From Conexibacter stalactiti (GTDB taxonomy: Bacteria; Actinomycetota; Thermoleophilia; Solirubrobacterales; Solirubrobacteraceae): a stretch of DNA of 64,000 nucleotides. The stretch lies in assembly GCF_035967765.1 (NCBI RefSeq), contig NZ_JAYWIT010000014.1. One strand, given 5' to 3'. The notes below the pieces were generated by a model, which was not told the DNA's origin, ran no database searches, and saw nothing but the letters and a program-made list of their open reading frames with translations. Each line of letters starts with the position of its first letter. Positions within the stretch are counted from its first letter, which is position 1. This document shows, piece after piece, positions 49,585 to 57,696 of the stretch. The position numbers and the translations under genes were made by a program.

Positions 49585-50760
49585 ATGGATTTCGCATTTG
49601 GGGACAGAGCCGAGAGCCTCCGCGCGCGGCTGCGAGAACTGATCGGCGAGCATCTTCCGCCCGACTTCCTCTCGCCGTTCACCGACGACCCGGAGGACTT
49701 CGCGCTGACCGAGCGCTTCTGCCGCGTGCTCGGCGAGGAGCAGCTGCTCGCGCTCGCCTGGCCGCGCGAGCACGGCGGCGGGGGCGGGGACGTCTGGGAG
49801 CAGACGGTCGTGCGCGAGGAGATGTGGGCCCACTACGAGCCGCGCGGGCCGCAGTACATGGGCCTCAACTGGGTCGGTCCGGCGCTGATGCGCTTCGGCA
49901 CGCCGGAGCAGCAGGAGCGCTTCCTGCCGCGGATCGCGCAGGGCGAGATCGTCTGGTGCCAGGGCTTCAGCGAGCCCGACGCCGGCTCCGACCTCGCCTC
50001 GCTGACGACGCATGCGCGCCCCGACGGCGACGGCTGGCGCGTCAGCGGGCAGAAGATCTGGACCTCGTACGCGCAGATGGCCGAGGTCTGCGTGCTGCTG
50101 GCGCGCACCTCGCGCGACGGTCGCCCGCAGCAGGGCCTGACGCTCTTCCTGCTGCCGATGGACCGGCCCGGGATCGAGGTCCGCGGGATCGACAGCCTGT
50201 TGGGGGCTCACCACGTCAACGAGGTCTTCCTGACCGACGTCGTGCTCGAGCCCGGCGACGTGCTCGGCGAGCTGGACCAGGGCTGGCGGATCGTGCGCGA
50301 GATGCTCGCCTACGAGCGCGTCGGGATCGCCCGCTATGCCCGCTGCGACCGGCTGCTCGTGCGCCACCGCGAGGCGCTCGCGGAGCGCTGGGAGGAGCTG
50401 CCGCAGGCGCTGCGGGCGCGCTACGTGCGCGCGCTCGTCCACGCCCGCGTCGCCCGTCTGCTCGCCTACCAGGTGATCGACGAGCAGTCGCGCGCGGTCG
50501 TCGACGACGCCGACACAGCCGCTGCTCGGCTGGCGACGACGCGGCTGGACCAGGAGGTCGCCGAGGTGCTGATGGAGGGCGCCGGCGTGACCGCGCTGGC
50601 GCCGACCGGCCACCTCGGCGCGCCGCTGCACGGCGCGGTCGAGGACCACTACCGCTACGCCTTCGCCTCGACGATCGCCTCGGGCACCTCCGAAGTGATG
50701 TCGATCCTGATGGCGCGGGCGATCTTCGGAGGGAACGATGGATCCGCGACTGCCGGCTGA
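49585..50760 (+). CDS. Acyl-CoA dehydrogenase, large subunit of a probable FadE pair
   Basis: A 391-residue dehydrogenase. Landmarks are GFSEPDAGSDLASLTTHA (about 129-146), WTSYAQMAE, LLPMDRPGIEVRGID and the C-terminal YRYAFASTIASGTSEVMSILMARAIFG. The last block resembles FadE29/FadE34-type subunits of alpha2beta2 acyl-CoA dehydrogenases known from cholesterol side-chain degradation. Its 3' end overlaps the next gene by 23 bases, a tight coupling typical of obligate partners. The ATG lies just downstream of operator copy 4; GTG starts are not needed. Confidence 0.88.
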   Translation: MDFAFGDRAESLRARLRELIGEHLPPDFLSPFTDDPEDFALTERFCRVLGEEQLLALAWPREHGGGGGDVWEQTVVREEMWAHYEPRGPQYMGLNWVGPALMRFGTPEQQERFLPRIAQGEIVWCQGFSEPDAGSDLASLTTHARPDGDGWRVSGQKIWTSYAQMAEVCVLLARTSRDGRPQQGLTLFLLPMDRPGIEVRGIDSLLGAHHVNEVFLTDVVLEPGDVLGELDQGWRIVREMLAYERVGIARYARCDRLLVRHREALAERWEELPQALRARYVRALVHARVARLLAYQVIDEQSRAVVDDADTAAARLATTRLDQEVAEVLMEGAGVTALAPTGHLGAPLHGAVEDHYRYAFASTIASGTSEVMSILMARAIFGGNDGSATAG

Positions 50761-51739
50761 GATCGACGAGTTCGGCCGCTCCACCGCCGAGATGCTGCGC
50801 CGGCGCACCGGCTTCGCGCTCGCGCGCGCCGCGCAGACCGGCGCGGCCGAGGGCGGCGGGGCGGAGGCCGGCGGGGAGGACCCGCGCGCGGCAGCGGCCG
50901 AGCTGCTCAGCGCGATCGACGCCGACGGGATCGACCCGCGCGCGACCGTCGAGGAGGCGCTCGCGGCCGCCGAGCTGTGCCGCGCCGCCGGCGCGGTCGT
51001 GCTGCCGGCGCCGGTCGCGCAGCGGCTCTGCCGCGACGAGGACGGCGGCGGCTTCGCGGTCGTGGCGAGCCTCGACGCGCCGGTCGTCGTCGACCACGCC
51101 GACCTGCTCGACCGGGTCGTGACGCTCGACGGCCGTCGCGGGCGGATCGCCGCGCGCACGCCGATCGCCGGCAAGCTGTCGCGCTACGCGGCGGAGGTGA
51201 CGGTCGAGCCGCTCGACGGCGAGGCCGCGCCGCTCGACGTCGCGCTGTGGCTGAACCTGCAGGCGGCCTACGTCAACGGCGCGCTGGAGACGGCGGTCGC
51301 GCTGACGGTCGAGCACACGAGCCAGCGGCGCCAGTTCGGCAAGCCGCTCAGCTCCTTTCAGTCGTTGCGCTTCCAGGTCGTGGAGGCGTCGCTCGCCTGT
51401 CGCGGGCTGCTGCAGCTGCTGCGCTTCTCGCTGTGGCGCCTGCACGAGGCGCCGGATGACACGCTCGTCGACGCGCTCGGCCTGCGACTGCAGGCGCAGG
51501 AGGCGGCGAGACGGGTGCTGGCCGTCGCCCATCAGCTGCACGGCGCGATGGGCTTCGCCAACGAGCACGACCTGCCGTTCGTGACGCGCGGCATCCAGAC
51601 CGCGCTGCGCCTCCCGCTCGACTACGAGGCGACGACCGACGCGCTGCTGCGGCGCGTCGACGCCGGCGGCTTCGACACGCTCTACGGCCGCTTCACCCCC
51701 GGCGTCGTCGGAGCGCCCGCGCCGACGACGCCCGTGTGA
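50738..51739 (+). CDS. Acyl-CoA dehydrogenase, short partner subunit of a probable FadE pair
   Basis: A 333-residue protein, shorter than normal dehydrogenases. The N-terminal part has an acidic/Gly-rich low-complexity run (about 33-60) and a reduced middle domain; the C-terminal helical domain is clear (SQRRQFGKPLSSFQSLRFQVVEASLAC and HQLHGAMGFANEHDLPFVTRG). Catalytic Glu and the GSD motif are not visible. This size and pattern match FadE28-like subunits that need a partner, here the gene it overlaps by 23 bases. The heteromer would form a wide pocket for branched or cyclic acyl-CoAs, which is an inference from the known pairs. Confidence 0.82.
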   Translation: MDPRLPAEIDEFGRSTAEMLRRRTGFALARAAQTGAAEGGGAEAGGEDPRAAAAELLSAIDADGIDPRATVEEALAAAELCRAAGAVVLPAPVAQRLCRDEDGGGFAVVASLDAPVVVDHADLLDRVVTLDGRRGRIAARTPIAGKLSRYAAEVTVEPLDGEAAPLDVALWLNLQAAYVNGALETAVALTVEHTSQRRQFGKPLSSFQSLRFQVVEASLACRGLLQLLRFSLWRLHEAPDDTLVDALGLRLQAQEAARRVLAVAHQLHGAMGFANEHDLPFVTRGIQTALRLPLDYEATTDALLRRVDAGGFDTLYGRFTPGVVGAPAPTTPV

Positions 51740-51868
51740 ACGCGGGTTCGGCCCCGTCGCTCCCGTCGGCGCGATCGGTTCGCGACGGCCGCTGAACTCG
51801 CACGACGCGGAACGGGCGATGCTCATCGTCGTCCGTCCCGAGATAATCGTCGGCATGGCGGCGGCCGC

Positions 51869-52528
51869 GTGATACTCGAGATCTTCGTGCTCGCGCTCGC
51901 CAGCACGATTCGTCCCACGAGTCTCGCGGCCGTCTGCGCGCTGCTGTCGCACGACTCGCGTCGCACGCTGCTGTGGGCGTACGTGGCGGCGGGCCTCGCG
52001 TTCACGATCGGCTTCGGCCTGCTCGTCGTCTTCGCGTTCCACGGCATCCACATCGAGGCCGGCGCCGATCGCACGAAAGGGATCGCCGACATCGTCGGCG
52101 GCGCGGTTGCCGTGACCTTCGGCATCGCGATCCTGACCGGTCATGTCCGCTCGCACGACGCCGGTGACGCTCCCCGCGTCAGCACTGGTCGCAAGGCGCT
52201 CGTCAACCAGCACCTCACGCTGCGGACCGCCGCGCTGGCCGGCCCGCTCACCCACCTTCCGGGCCTGTTCTACCTGATCGCGTTGAACGTCATCGTCGCC
52301 CACGACCCGCGCGTGCCGCGCGGGCTGCTCGCGGTCGCGACGTACAACGCGATCTGGTTCGCGCTCCCGATCGTCGCGCTGGCGGCCTGCATCGTGCGCC
52401 CGGCCGAGGCGGTGGCGATCGTCGGCTCGATCGAGCGGTGGGCACGGGACCATTCACGTGCGGTCCTGCTCGTGGTCTCGCTGGTCGTCGGGACCGCGCT
52501 CGTCGTCCGCGGCGTGCTCACGATCTGA
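51869..52528 (+). CDS. GAP-family (Sap/GAP) membrane protein
   Basis: A 219-residue membrane protein with about six helices. The pattern LEIFVLALASTIRPTSLAAVCALLS at the N-terminus, AYVAAGLAFTIGFGLLVVFAF, and the central cytoplasmic loop followed by LAGPLTHLPGLFYLIALNVIV matches the GAP/Sap family. Mycobacterial members help move glycolipids (peptidoglycolipid or sulfolipid addressing), and a LysE-like fold is proposed. Its role here is unknown. GTG at 51869 starts the family-typical first helix. It does not carry a regulon operator upstream. Confidence 0.8.
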   Translation: MILEIFVLALASTIRPTSLAAVCALLSHDSRRTLLWAYVAAGLAFTIGFGLLVVFAFHGIHIEAGADRTKGIADIVGGAVAVTFGIAILTGHVRSHDAGDAPRVSTGRKALVNQHLTLRTAALAGPLTHLPGLFYLIALNVIVAHDPRVPRGLLAVATYNAIWFALPIVALAACIVRPAEAVAIVGSIERWARDHSRAVLLVVSLVVGTALVVRGVLTI

Positions 52529-52635
52529 CGGACCGCCGACGTCGGGCGCGGGTTGGCCCTGAGGGCAAGCGCGGGACGGCGTGGGACGAGGTGCTGCGGC
52601 AGACGCGACGCGCACGGGCGGAGCAGCCGTCCTGA
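52529..52635 (+). pseudogene. Remnant of a small antitoxin in front of the PIN toxin
   Basis: The frame ending at 52635 encodes GPEGKRGTAWDEVLRQTRRA and a short tail, similar in length and charge to the C-terminus of VapB-like antitoxins. No start codon with a ribosome binding site exists after the GAP gene stop in this frame, and the DNA-binding half is missing. It is probably a truncated antitoxin; the assignment is tentative. Confidence 0.3.
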
Positions 52636-53024
52636 TCGCGTTTCTCGACACCAACGTCATCATCCGTCACCTCACGGGCGACCCGCCGGAGCAGGCCGCT
52701 CGCGCGACGGCAGCGCTGGCGAACGCCGAGCGATTGCTGCTCGCGGATCTCGTCGTCGCCGAGTGCGTCTACGTGCTGCAGTCGTTCTACGAGGTCGAGA
52801 GAGCCCGGATCGCGGAGCTGATGCGGGCGGCGATCGCGCTGCCGGCGATCAGCGTGATCGATGCTTCGCTCATACGCCGGGCCTTGGAGGTCTACGAGCA
52901 CGATCGGCTGGACTTCGCGGAGGCATGCCTCGTCGCGCAGGCGGAGGCGACCGGCACCGGCGCGGTGCTGACGTTCGACAGAGCTGTCGACCGCGTCGCG
53001 AGCGTCGAGCGAATCGCACCGTAG
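52632..53024 (+). CDS. PIN-domain ribonuclease (VapC-type toxin)
   Basis: A 130-residue PIN protein: IAFLDTNVIIRHLTGD supplies the first acidic residue, LVVAECVYVL and DFAEACLVAQAEA the next ones, and TGAVLTFDRAVDR the last Asp of the four-acid active site. VapC toxins cleave tRNA or rRNA in a magnesium-dependent manner. The start is uncertain: family length fits a CTG at 52632 that overlaps the stop of the putative antitoxin remnant as CTGA, while the nearest conventional start in frame is GTG 52581. If the antitoxin is truncated, the toxin is either inactive, weakly expressed or controlled elsewhere. Confidence 0.78.
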   Translation: MIAFLDTNVIIRHLTGDPPEQAARATAALANAERLLLADLVVAECVYVLQSFYEVERARIAELMRAAIALPAISVIDASLIRRALEVYEHDRLDFAEACLVAQAEATGTGAVLTFDRAVDRVASVERIAP

Positions 53025-53050
53025 CGGCGACGCTGGCCGGCACCCGCCGC

Positions 53051-54019
53051 TCAGCTCACGATCGCCGCCAGCCGGCCGGCGATCAGCTTCTCGGACTCGC
53101 CGACGATCCGCGCGACGAGCGCGGCGACCGTCGGGATGTCGTCGATCAGCCCTTGCGACTGGCCGGCCCACCAGATGCCGTGCTCGGGGTCGCCGGTCTC
53201 GTAGACCTTCGCGCCGCGTCTGCCGGCGACCAGCTCGCGCACGTCCGCGAAGGCGCCGCCGTCGGCGAGTCGCTGCACGACCTCGTCGGAGACGCCGTTG
53301 CGCGCGACGCGGGCGGTGTTGCCGAGCGAGCGGAAGATCAGGTTGGTGGCGCGCTCGTCGTTGGCGACGATCTGCTGCTTGATCCGCTGGTGGATCGGCG
53401 ACTCGACGGTGCACATGAAGCGCGTGCCCATGTTCGCGCCGTCGGCGCCCAGCGCCAGCGCCGCGACCAAGCCGCGCGCGTCGGCGATGCCGCCGGAGGC
53501 GATCATCGGGATGCGCACGCGTGAGGCGGCGGCGGCGATCAGGATCAGGCCGGGGACGTCGTCCTCGCCGGGGTGGCCGGCGCACTCGAAGCCGTCGATC
53601 GAGACGGCGTCGACGCCGAGCGACTCGGCCTTCAGCGCATGCCGGACCGAGGTCGCCTTGTGGATCACCTTGACGCCGGCCGGCTGCAGGTGGGCGAGGT
53701 GCTCGGCCGGGTTGGCGCCGGCCGTCTCGACGATCTTCACGCCCGACTCGACGATCGCCTGGCGGTACTCGGCGTACGGCGGCGGCGTGATCGACGGCAG
53801 GATCGTCAGGTTGACGCCGAACGGCCGGTCGGTCAGCTCGCGGCAGTGCGCGATCTCGGCCGCCAGCGCCTCCGGCGTCGGCTGCGTCAGCGCGGTGATG
53901 CAGCCGAGCGCGCCGGCGTTGGCGACGGCGGCGACCAGCTCGGCGCGGCCGACCCACTGCATCCCGCCCTGCATCAGCGGGTGGTCGATCTCGAACAGCT
54001 CGGTGAAGCGCGTTCTCAT
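53051..54019 (-). CDS. Nitronate monooxygenase-like flavoprotein (NPD family)
   Basis: A 322-residue TIM-barrel FMN protein. HPLMQGGMQWVGRAELVAAVANAGALG (about 14-40) is the N-terminal NPD motif, GVDAVSIDGFECAGHPGE contains the active His-type loop, and MIASGGIADARGLVAALALGADGANMGTRFM is the phosphate/FMN-binding region. Besides nitronates, relatives act on enoyl- or ring-containing CoA esters, such as IpdC in steroid C/D-ring breakdown, which suits the island. Its start overlaps the stop of the SDR gene next to it by 4 bases, so both are led by operator copy 5. Confidence 0.86.
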   Translation of the reverse strand: MRTRFTELFEIDHPLMQGGMQWVGRAELVAAVANAGALGCITALTQPTPEALAAEIAHCRELTDRPFGVNLTILPSITPPPYAEYRQAIVESGVKIVETAGANPAEHLAHLQPAGVKVIHKATSVRHALKAESLGVDAVSIDGFECAGHPGEDDVPGLILIAAAASRVRIPMIASGGIADARGLVAALALGADGANMGTRFMCTVESPIHQRIKQQIVANDERATNLIFRSLGNTARVARNGVSDEVVQRLADGGAFADVRELVAGRRGAKVYETGDPEHGIWWAGQSQGLIDDIPTVAALVARIVGESEKLIAGRLAAIVS

Positions 54020-54777
54020 CGCGGGGCCATCCGCAGCGCGCCGTCGAGCCGGATCACTTCGCCGTTGAGCATCCGGTTGGCCGCGACGTGCGCGACCAGC
54101 TCGGCGTACTCGGCCGGGTCACCGAGCCGGGCGGGGAAGGGGACGGTGCCGGCCAGCGACGCGCGCGCCGCCTCCGGCAGCCCGGCCATCATCGGCGTGT
54201 CGAACAGACCCGGCGCGATCGTCACGACGCGAACCCCCGCGCGCGCAAGCTCGCGCGCGGCCGGCAGCGTCACGGCGGCGACGCCGCCCTTGGAGGCGGC
54301 GTAGGCGATCTGCCCGATCTGCCCGTCGTAGGCGGCGATCGAGGCGGTGTTGACGCAGAGGCCGCGCTCGCCGCCGGCATCGGGCTCGTTCGCCGTCATC
54401 GCCGCCGCGGCGAGGCGCAGGCAGTTGAGCGTGCCGAGCAGGTTGACCTCGATCACCCGCGCGAAGCTCTCCAGCGGCGTCGCCCCGTCGCGCCCGACCA
54501 GCTTGGCCGGCGTGCCGACGCCGGCGCAGACGACCGAGATCCGCAGGCCGCCGGGGCCGGCGGCCGCGCTCGCGACGGCGGCCTCCACCGACGCCGGATC
54601 GGTGACGTCGGTCGTCACCGCGGCGGCGCCGAGCTCCCGCGCCAGCGCGCGGGCGCGCTCCTCGTCGCGGTCGGCGATCGTCACGTCGGCGCCGGCTGCC
54701 GCCAGCCGCCGCGCCGTCGCCGCGCCCAGTCCCGAAGCGCCGCCGAAGACGATCGCGCCTGCTCCTCGAATCTCCAT
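54016..54777 (-). CDS. Short-chain dehydrogenase/reductase (3-hydroxyacyl-CoA dehydrogenase type)
   Basis: A 253-residue SDR: VFGGASGLG (9-17), DRDEE after strand two (NAD), VCAGVGTPAK in place of NNAG, VNLLGTLNC with Asn, CVNTASIAAYDGQIGQIAYAASKGG with Ser and Tyr-x3-Lys. GQIGQIAYAASKGG is the pattern of type II 3-hydroxyacyl-CoA dehydrogenases (HSD17B10-like), which oxidise 3-hydroxyacyl-CoAs or steroids. It is the first gene behind operator copy 5 and is coupled to the flavoprotein gene. Confidence 0.9.
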   Translation of the reverse strand: MEIRGAGAIVFGGASGLGAATARRLAAAGADVTIADRDEERARALARELGAAAVTTDVTDPASVEAAVASAAAGPGGLRISVVCAGVGTPAKLVGRDGATPLESFARVIEVNLLGTLNCLRLAAAAMTANEPDAGGERGLCVNTASIAAYDGQIGQIAYAASKGGVAAVTLPAARELARAGVRVVTIAPGLFDTPMMAGLPEAARASLAGTVPFPARLGDPAEYAELVAHVAANRMLNGEVIRLDGALRMAPR

Positions 54778-54822
54778 CAGCCGCTCTTCTCCGTTCGCTC
54801 GCGTTAGAGGGTGGAATGAGAA

Positions 54823-54838
54823 AAGTATATATAGGATT
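54823..54838. promoter_or_regulatory. Regulon operator, copy 5 (before the SDR / flavoprotein unit)
   Basis: On the minus strand the sequence is AATCCTATATATACTT, 12 of 16 matches to AATCATATGTATGATT, in an AT-rich stretch about 45 bases upstream of the start at 54777. It is the weakest of the five complete copies. Confidence 0.45.
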
Positions 54839-54855
54839 AAGCTGCTGGTGTGCCG

Positions 54856-55194
54856 TCACAGCCGCGCCAGCAGCTCGAGCGGGAACGGCGGCTGCGCCAG
54901 CGGTCGCACCGCCAGCCGCGTCAGCAGCAGCGGGTTGTCGTCGCCGGCGATGCGGTTGAGGTCGAGCTCGCCGCAGCCGCCGCAGCGGTGGACGAGGACC
55001 CATTCGCCGTCACCCCGCACCGAGACGGCGATCGGCTCCATCGCCGCGCCGCAGTCGGCGGCGCGGTCGCCGGGCGTCGCGTCGTCGAGGTGCCGGCTCC
55101 AGAGGCAGCTGGGACAGTGGTTGCGGTGGCTGGTGCCGGGTGCGTCGGCTGGGATGTCGAGGCCGCAGTGGCGGCATCGGAACGGACGTGGCAC
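54856..55194 (-). CDS. RNHCP-domain zinc-ribbon protein
   Basis: A protein of about 112 residues named for its motif: FRCRHCGLDIPADAPGTSHRNHCPSCLWSRH provides CxxC and the RNHCPxC box, and HRCGGCGELDLNRIAGDDN a third zinc-like pair. All ligands for one or two zinc sites are present. The family is widespread in Gram-positive bacteria and its function is not established; nucleic-acid binding has been suggested from its ribbon. GTG 55194 is chosen as start since the domain begins there; the frame is open to 55338. About 265 bases to the sulfatase stop contain no recognised gene. Confidence 0.8.
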   Translation of the reverse strand: MPRPFRCRHCGLDIPADAPGTSHRNHCPSCLWSRHLDDATPGDRAADCGAAMEPIAVSVRGDGEWVLVHRCGGCGELDLNRIAGDDNPLLLTRLAVRPLAQPPFPLELLARL

Positions 55195-55459
55195 GCGGCG
55201 CGCGCCGCGCTGTCGCTGATCGCGCGACAAGGGGACCTCCGGATGAGATGTGCGGACGGGAGCGTCGTGTCGCGCGCGTCTGGATCCGATCAGGGATCCA
55301 CGAACCGTCGCCGCGTCAGGGCGGCGGCGGACCGGCACGAGATCGGGTGGCGATCAGGCGGCCGGGAGCTGCGCGACGATGTCCGCACGGGCAGTCATCA
55401 GCGGTCGACCATACCGGAACGGGGCGTGTGGAAGGCGAGCAGCAGCGCCCCGGCGGCGG

Positions 55460-56764
55460 TCAGCCCGCCGCGCTGATCAGCGGCTCGCGCGCGGAGCTGC
55501 CGGCCGGGTCGTTGGCGAAGGCGCCGGGCGGCAGCGGGACGGGGCCGTCGAGCAGCGGGTCGTCGGTCGCCGTCATCCACTGGCGCAGGCGCGTGTCGAG
55601 CTGGTCGCGCACGTCGGCGAAGCTCGCCGTCTCCGCGAGGTTGCGCATCTCGCCGGGGTCGGCGAGCAGGTCGTACAGCTCGACCTCGGGGCGCGGCTGC
55701 CGGCCCCAGCCGGCGGCGACGAGCAGGTCCTTGGAGGGCGAGTCGTCGACGTTCGGGAGGACCGGCTCGCGGCGGTCGCCCCAGTGGCGGATCAGCTTGT
55801 GGCGGCGGGTCCGGATCGCGCGCTGCGGGTCATAGGCGGCGTGGTAGGTCAGCTCGGCGAACAGCTCGTCGCGGATCTCCGACTTCTCCTTGCGCACCAG
55901 CGGCAGCAGCGAGCGGCCGTGCAGGCCGCCGGGGCTCGGCGCGCCGGCCAGCTCGCAGAGCGTCGGGTAGATGTCGAGCTGGGAGATCAGCGCGTCGCTG
56001 ACGTGACCGCCGAGGAAGCCGCCGGGACCGCGCAGGATGCACAGGACGCCGAGGCCGCGGTCGGTCAGGGTGCCCTTGGCGCCGGGGAAGGGGAGGCCGT
56101 GGTCGGTCGTCAGCACGACCAGTGTGTCGTCGGCGAAGCCCTGCTCGTCGAGCGTCTGCAGGATGGCGCCGACGCCCTGGTCGAACGAGCGCGCGCTCGC
56201 CTTGAAGGCGGCCATGTCGGCGCGCGTCTCCGGCGTGTCGGGCAGGTGCGCCGGGGGCATGCCGTAGAGCGCGTCGCGGACCGAGCTGGGCTCGAAGAAC
56301 TCGCGGTGGGTCTCGAAGAAGCCGATCGAGAGGAAGAACGGCTGCGGCGGGCGGCTGCGCAGCAGCTGCTGGGCGGCGGGCGCGATCGAATGGACCTTCG
56401 TCGTGCCGATGTCGACGACGTGGTCGTAGCCGAGCACGCTCGGATCGTCGGAGAGGTGCTGCTCGCCTATCAGCGCCGACCAGTAGCCGGCGGCGCGCAG
56501 CGGGTGGACGATGTGGCGGCCGTAGTCGTTCAGCTTCCAACCGCGGTGGGCGAGCCCGGTCATGCCGTTGACGTGCGGGTATTGGCCGGTCAGCAGCGCG
56601 GCGCGGCTGCCCGAGCAGGTCGGCGCCGCGGTGAACGCCTGGCGCAGCAGCAACCCCTGGTCGGCGAGCCGCTGGATGTTGGGCGTCTGCACCTGATGTC
56701 CGTACGGCTGCACGTAGCGGCCGGTGTCATGCGAGTGGACATAGACGATGTTTGGCTGTTTCAT
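55460..56764 (-). CDS. Sulfatase-family hydrolase
   Basis: A 434-residue alkaline-phosphatase-superfamily enzyme. PNIVYVHSHDTGRYVQPYG (4-22) has the first metal-binding Asp (HDTGR), and TCSGSRAALLTGQYPHVNG (49-67) is the sulfatase active-site loop. Cys50 is followed by SGSR rather than the classical xPxR, so the formylglycine consensus is CxGxR here. TTDHGLPFPGAKGTLTDRG holds later Asp-His metal ligands and the Lys. No signal peptide is seen, so it is cytoplasmic. It should hydrolyse a sulfate or phosphonate ester; the nearby sulfotransferase and PAPS genes favour sulfate. It diverges from the Stf0 gene with only 38 bases between starts. Confidence 0.86.
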   Translation of the reverse strand: MKQPNIVYVHSHDTGRYVQPYGHQVQTPNIQRLADQGLLLRQAFTAAPTCSGSRAALLTGQYPHVNGMTGLAHRGWKLNDYGRHIVHPLRAAGYWSALIGEQHLSDDPSVLGYDHVVDIGTTKVHSIAPAAQQLLRSRPPQPFFLSIGFFETHREFFEPSSVRDALYGMPPAHLPDTPETRADMAAFKASARSFDQGVGAILQTLDEQGFADDTLVVLTTDHGLPFPGAKGTLTDRGLGVLCILRGPGGFLGGHVSDALISQLDIYPTLCELAGAPSPGGLHGRSLLPLVRKEKSEIRDELFAELTYHAAYDPQRAIRTRRHKLIRHWGDRREPVLPNVDDSPSKDLLVAAGWGRQPRPEVELYDLLADPGEMRNLAETASFADVRDQLDTRLRQWMTATDDPLLDGPVPLPPGAFANDPAGSSAREPLISAAG

Positions 56765-56802
56765 GCTTGTTCCTGTTGTCGACCGGGAAAGTGTAGAACT
56801 CG

Positions 56803-57696
56803 ATGAGGCCGACGCCCGAACTCGCTTACCTCGTCTGCGCCACGCAGCGCAGCGGCAGCACCGTGCTCTGCGAGACGCTGCGCGCGACCGGGGTCGCCGG
56901 CCAGCCGCTCGAGCACTTCGAGCACCTGCGCCACAGCGGGCGTCCTCGCCAGGGCCACGAGTATCTCGCCGGCGTCGACGATCACGCGCTGGAAGGGCTG
57001 CTGCCGCCGCCGGCGCCCGTCCGCGACGAGGGCGACGAGTCGCCGTCGGCGTGGTGGAGCCGGATCGTGCGCGAGGGCTCGAGCGCGAACGGCGTCTGGG
57101 GCGGCAAGCTGATGTGGGACCACGTCGACGACTTCACCGCGCGCGCCGGGCAGCTCGACGGCGTCGGCGCCGGTGCCGGCCTCGCCGAGGTGCTCGACCG
57201 GCTGTTCGGCGAGCTGCGGCTCGTCTACGTCCGGCGCGAGGACACGGTCGCGCAGGCGATCTCCTTCTGGCGCGCGATCCAGACGCAGGCATGGCGTCAC
57301 GACCCCGATGCCAAGCACGCGCCTCCGGCCTACCACTACGGTGCGATCGACCATCTCGTGACGCTACTGGAGCAGCACGACGCGGCCTGGCAGCGCTGGT
57401 TCGCCGACGGCGGCCGCGAGCCGCTGACGCTCGTCTACGAGCAGCTCAGAGATGACGTCTCCGGTGCCGTCGGCGAGATCGTGCGGTCGCTCGGGCTGAC
57501 CGTCGGCGAGCTGCCCGCGCCGGCGCTCAGCAGGCAGCGCGACGGCACCTCGCGCGAGTGGGCGCAGCGGTTCCGCGAGGAGCGCGCCGCGCGCACGGCG
57601 GAGGTCGTCGCGGACGGGGCGCTTGCGGCGGAGGCCGCCGGCGCGCGCGGGGCCGAGGCCGAGGCCGGCGGGGCGCGCGAGGGCGCCGTCGCGTGA
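56803..57696 (+). CDS. Stf0-type sulfotransferase
   Basis: A 297-residue PAPS-dependent sulfotransferase. LAYLVCATQRSGSTVLCETL (8-27) is the 5'-phosphosulfate-binding loop, GVAGQPLEHFEH resembles the substrate strand of trehalose 2-sulfotransferase Stf0, and LRLVYVRREDTVAQAISFWRA carries the 3'-phosphate-binding RxDxxxQAxS pattern. The C-terminus is an Ala/Glu-rich helix. In mycobacteria Stf0 sulfates trehalose for sulfolipid-1; the acceptor here may be another sugar or metabolite. Its stop overlaps the cysD start (GTGA), so sulfate activation and transfer are produced together. Confidence 0.85.
   Translation: MRPTPELAYLVCATQRSGSTVLCETLRATGVAGQPLEHFEHLRHSGRPRQGHEYLAGVDDHALEGLLPPPAPVRDEGDESPSAWWSRIVREGSSANGVWGGKLMWDHVDDFTARAGQLDGVGAGAGLAEVLDRLFGELRLVYVRREDTVAQAISFWRAIQTQAWRHDPDAKHAPPAYHYGAIDHLVTLLEQHDAAWQRWFADGGREPLTLVYEQLRDDVSGAVGEIVRSLGLTVGELPAPALSRQRDGTSREWAQRFREERAARTAEVVADGALAAEAAGARGAEAEAGGAREGAVA

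Noticed and set aside
55195..55459. Extra coding sequence upstream of the RNHCP domain
   Set aside because: The frame is open but lacks a ribosome binding site and has low-complexity Arg-rich content; it is more likely non-coding or a short N-terminal extension.
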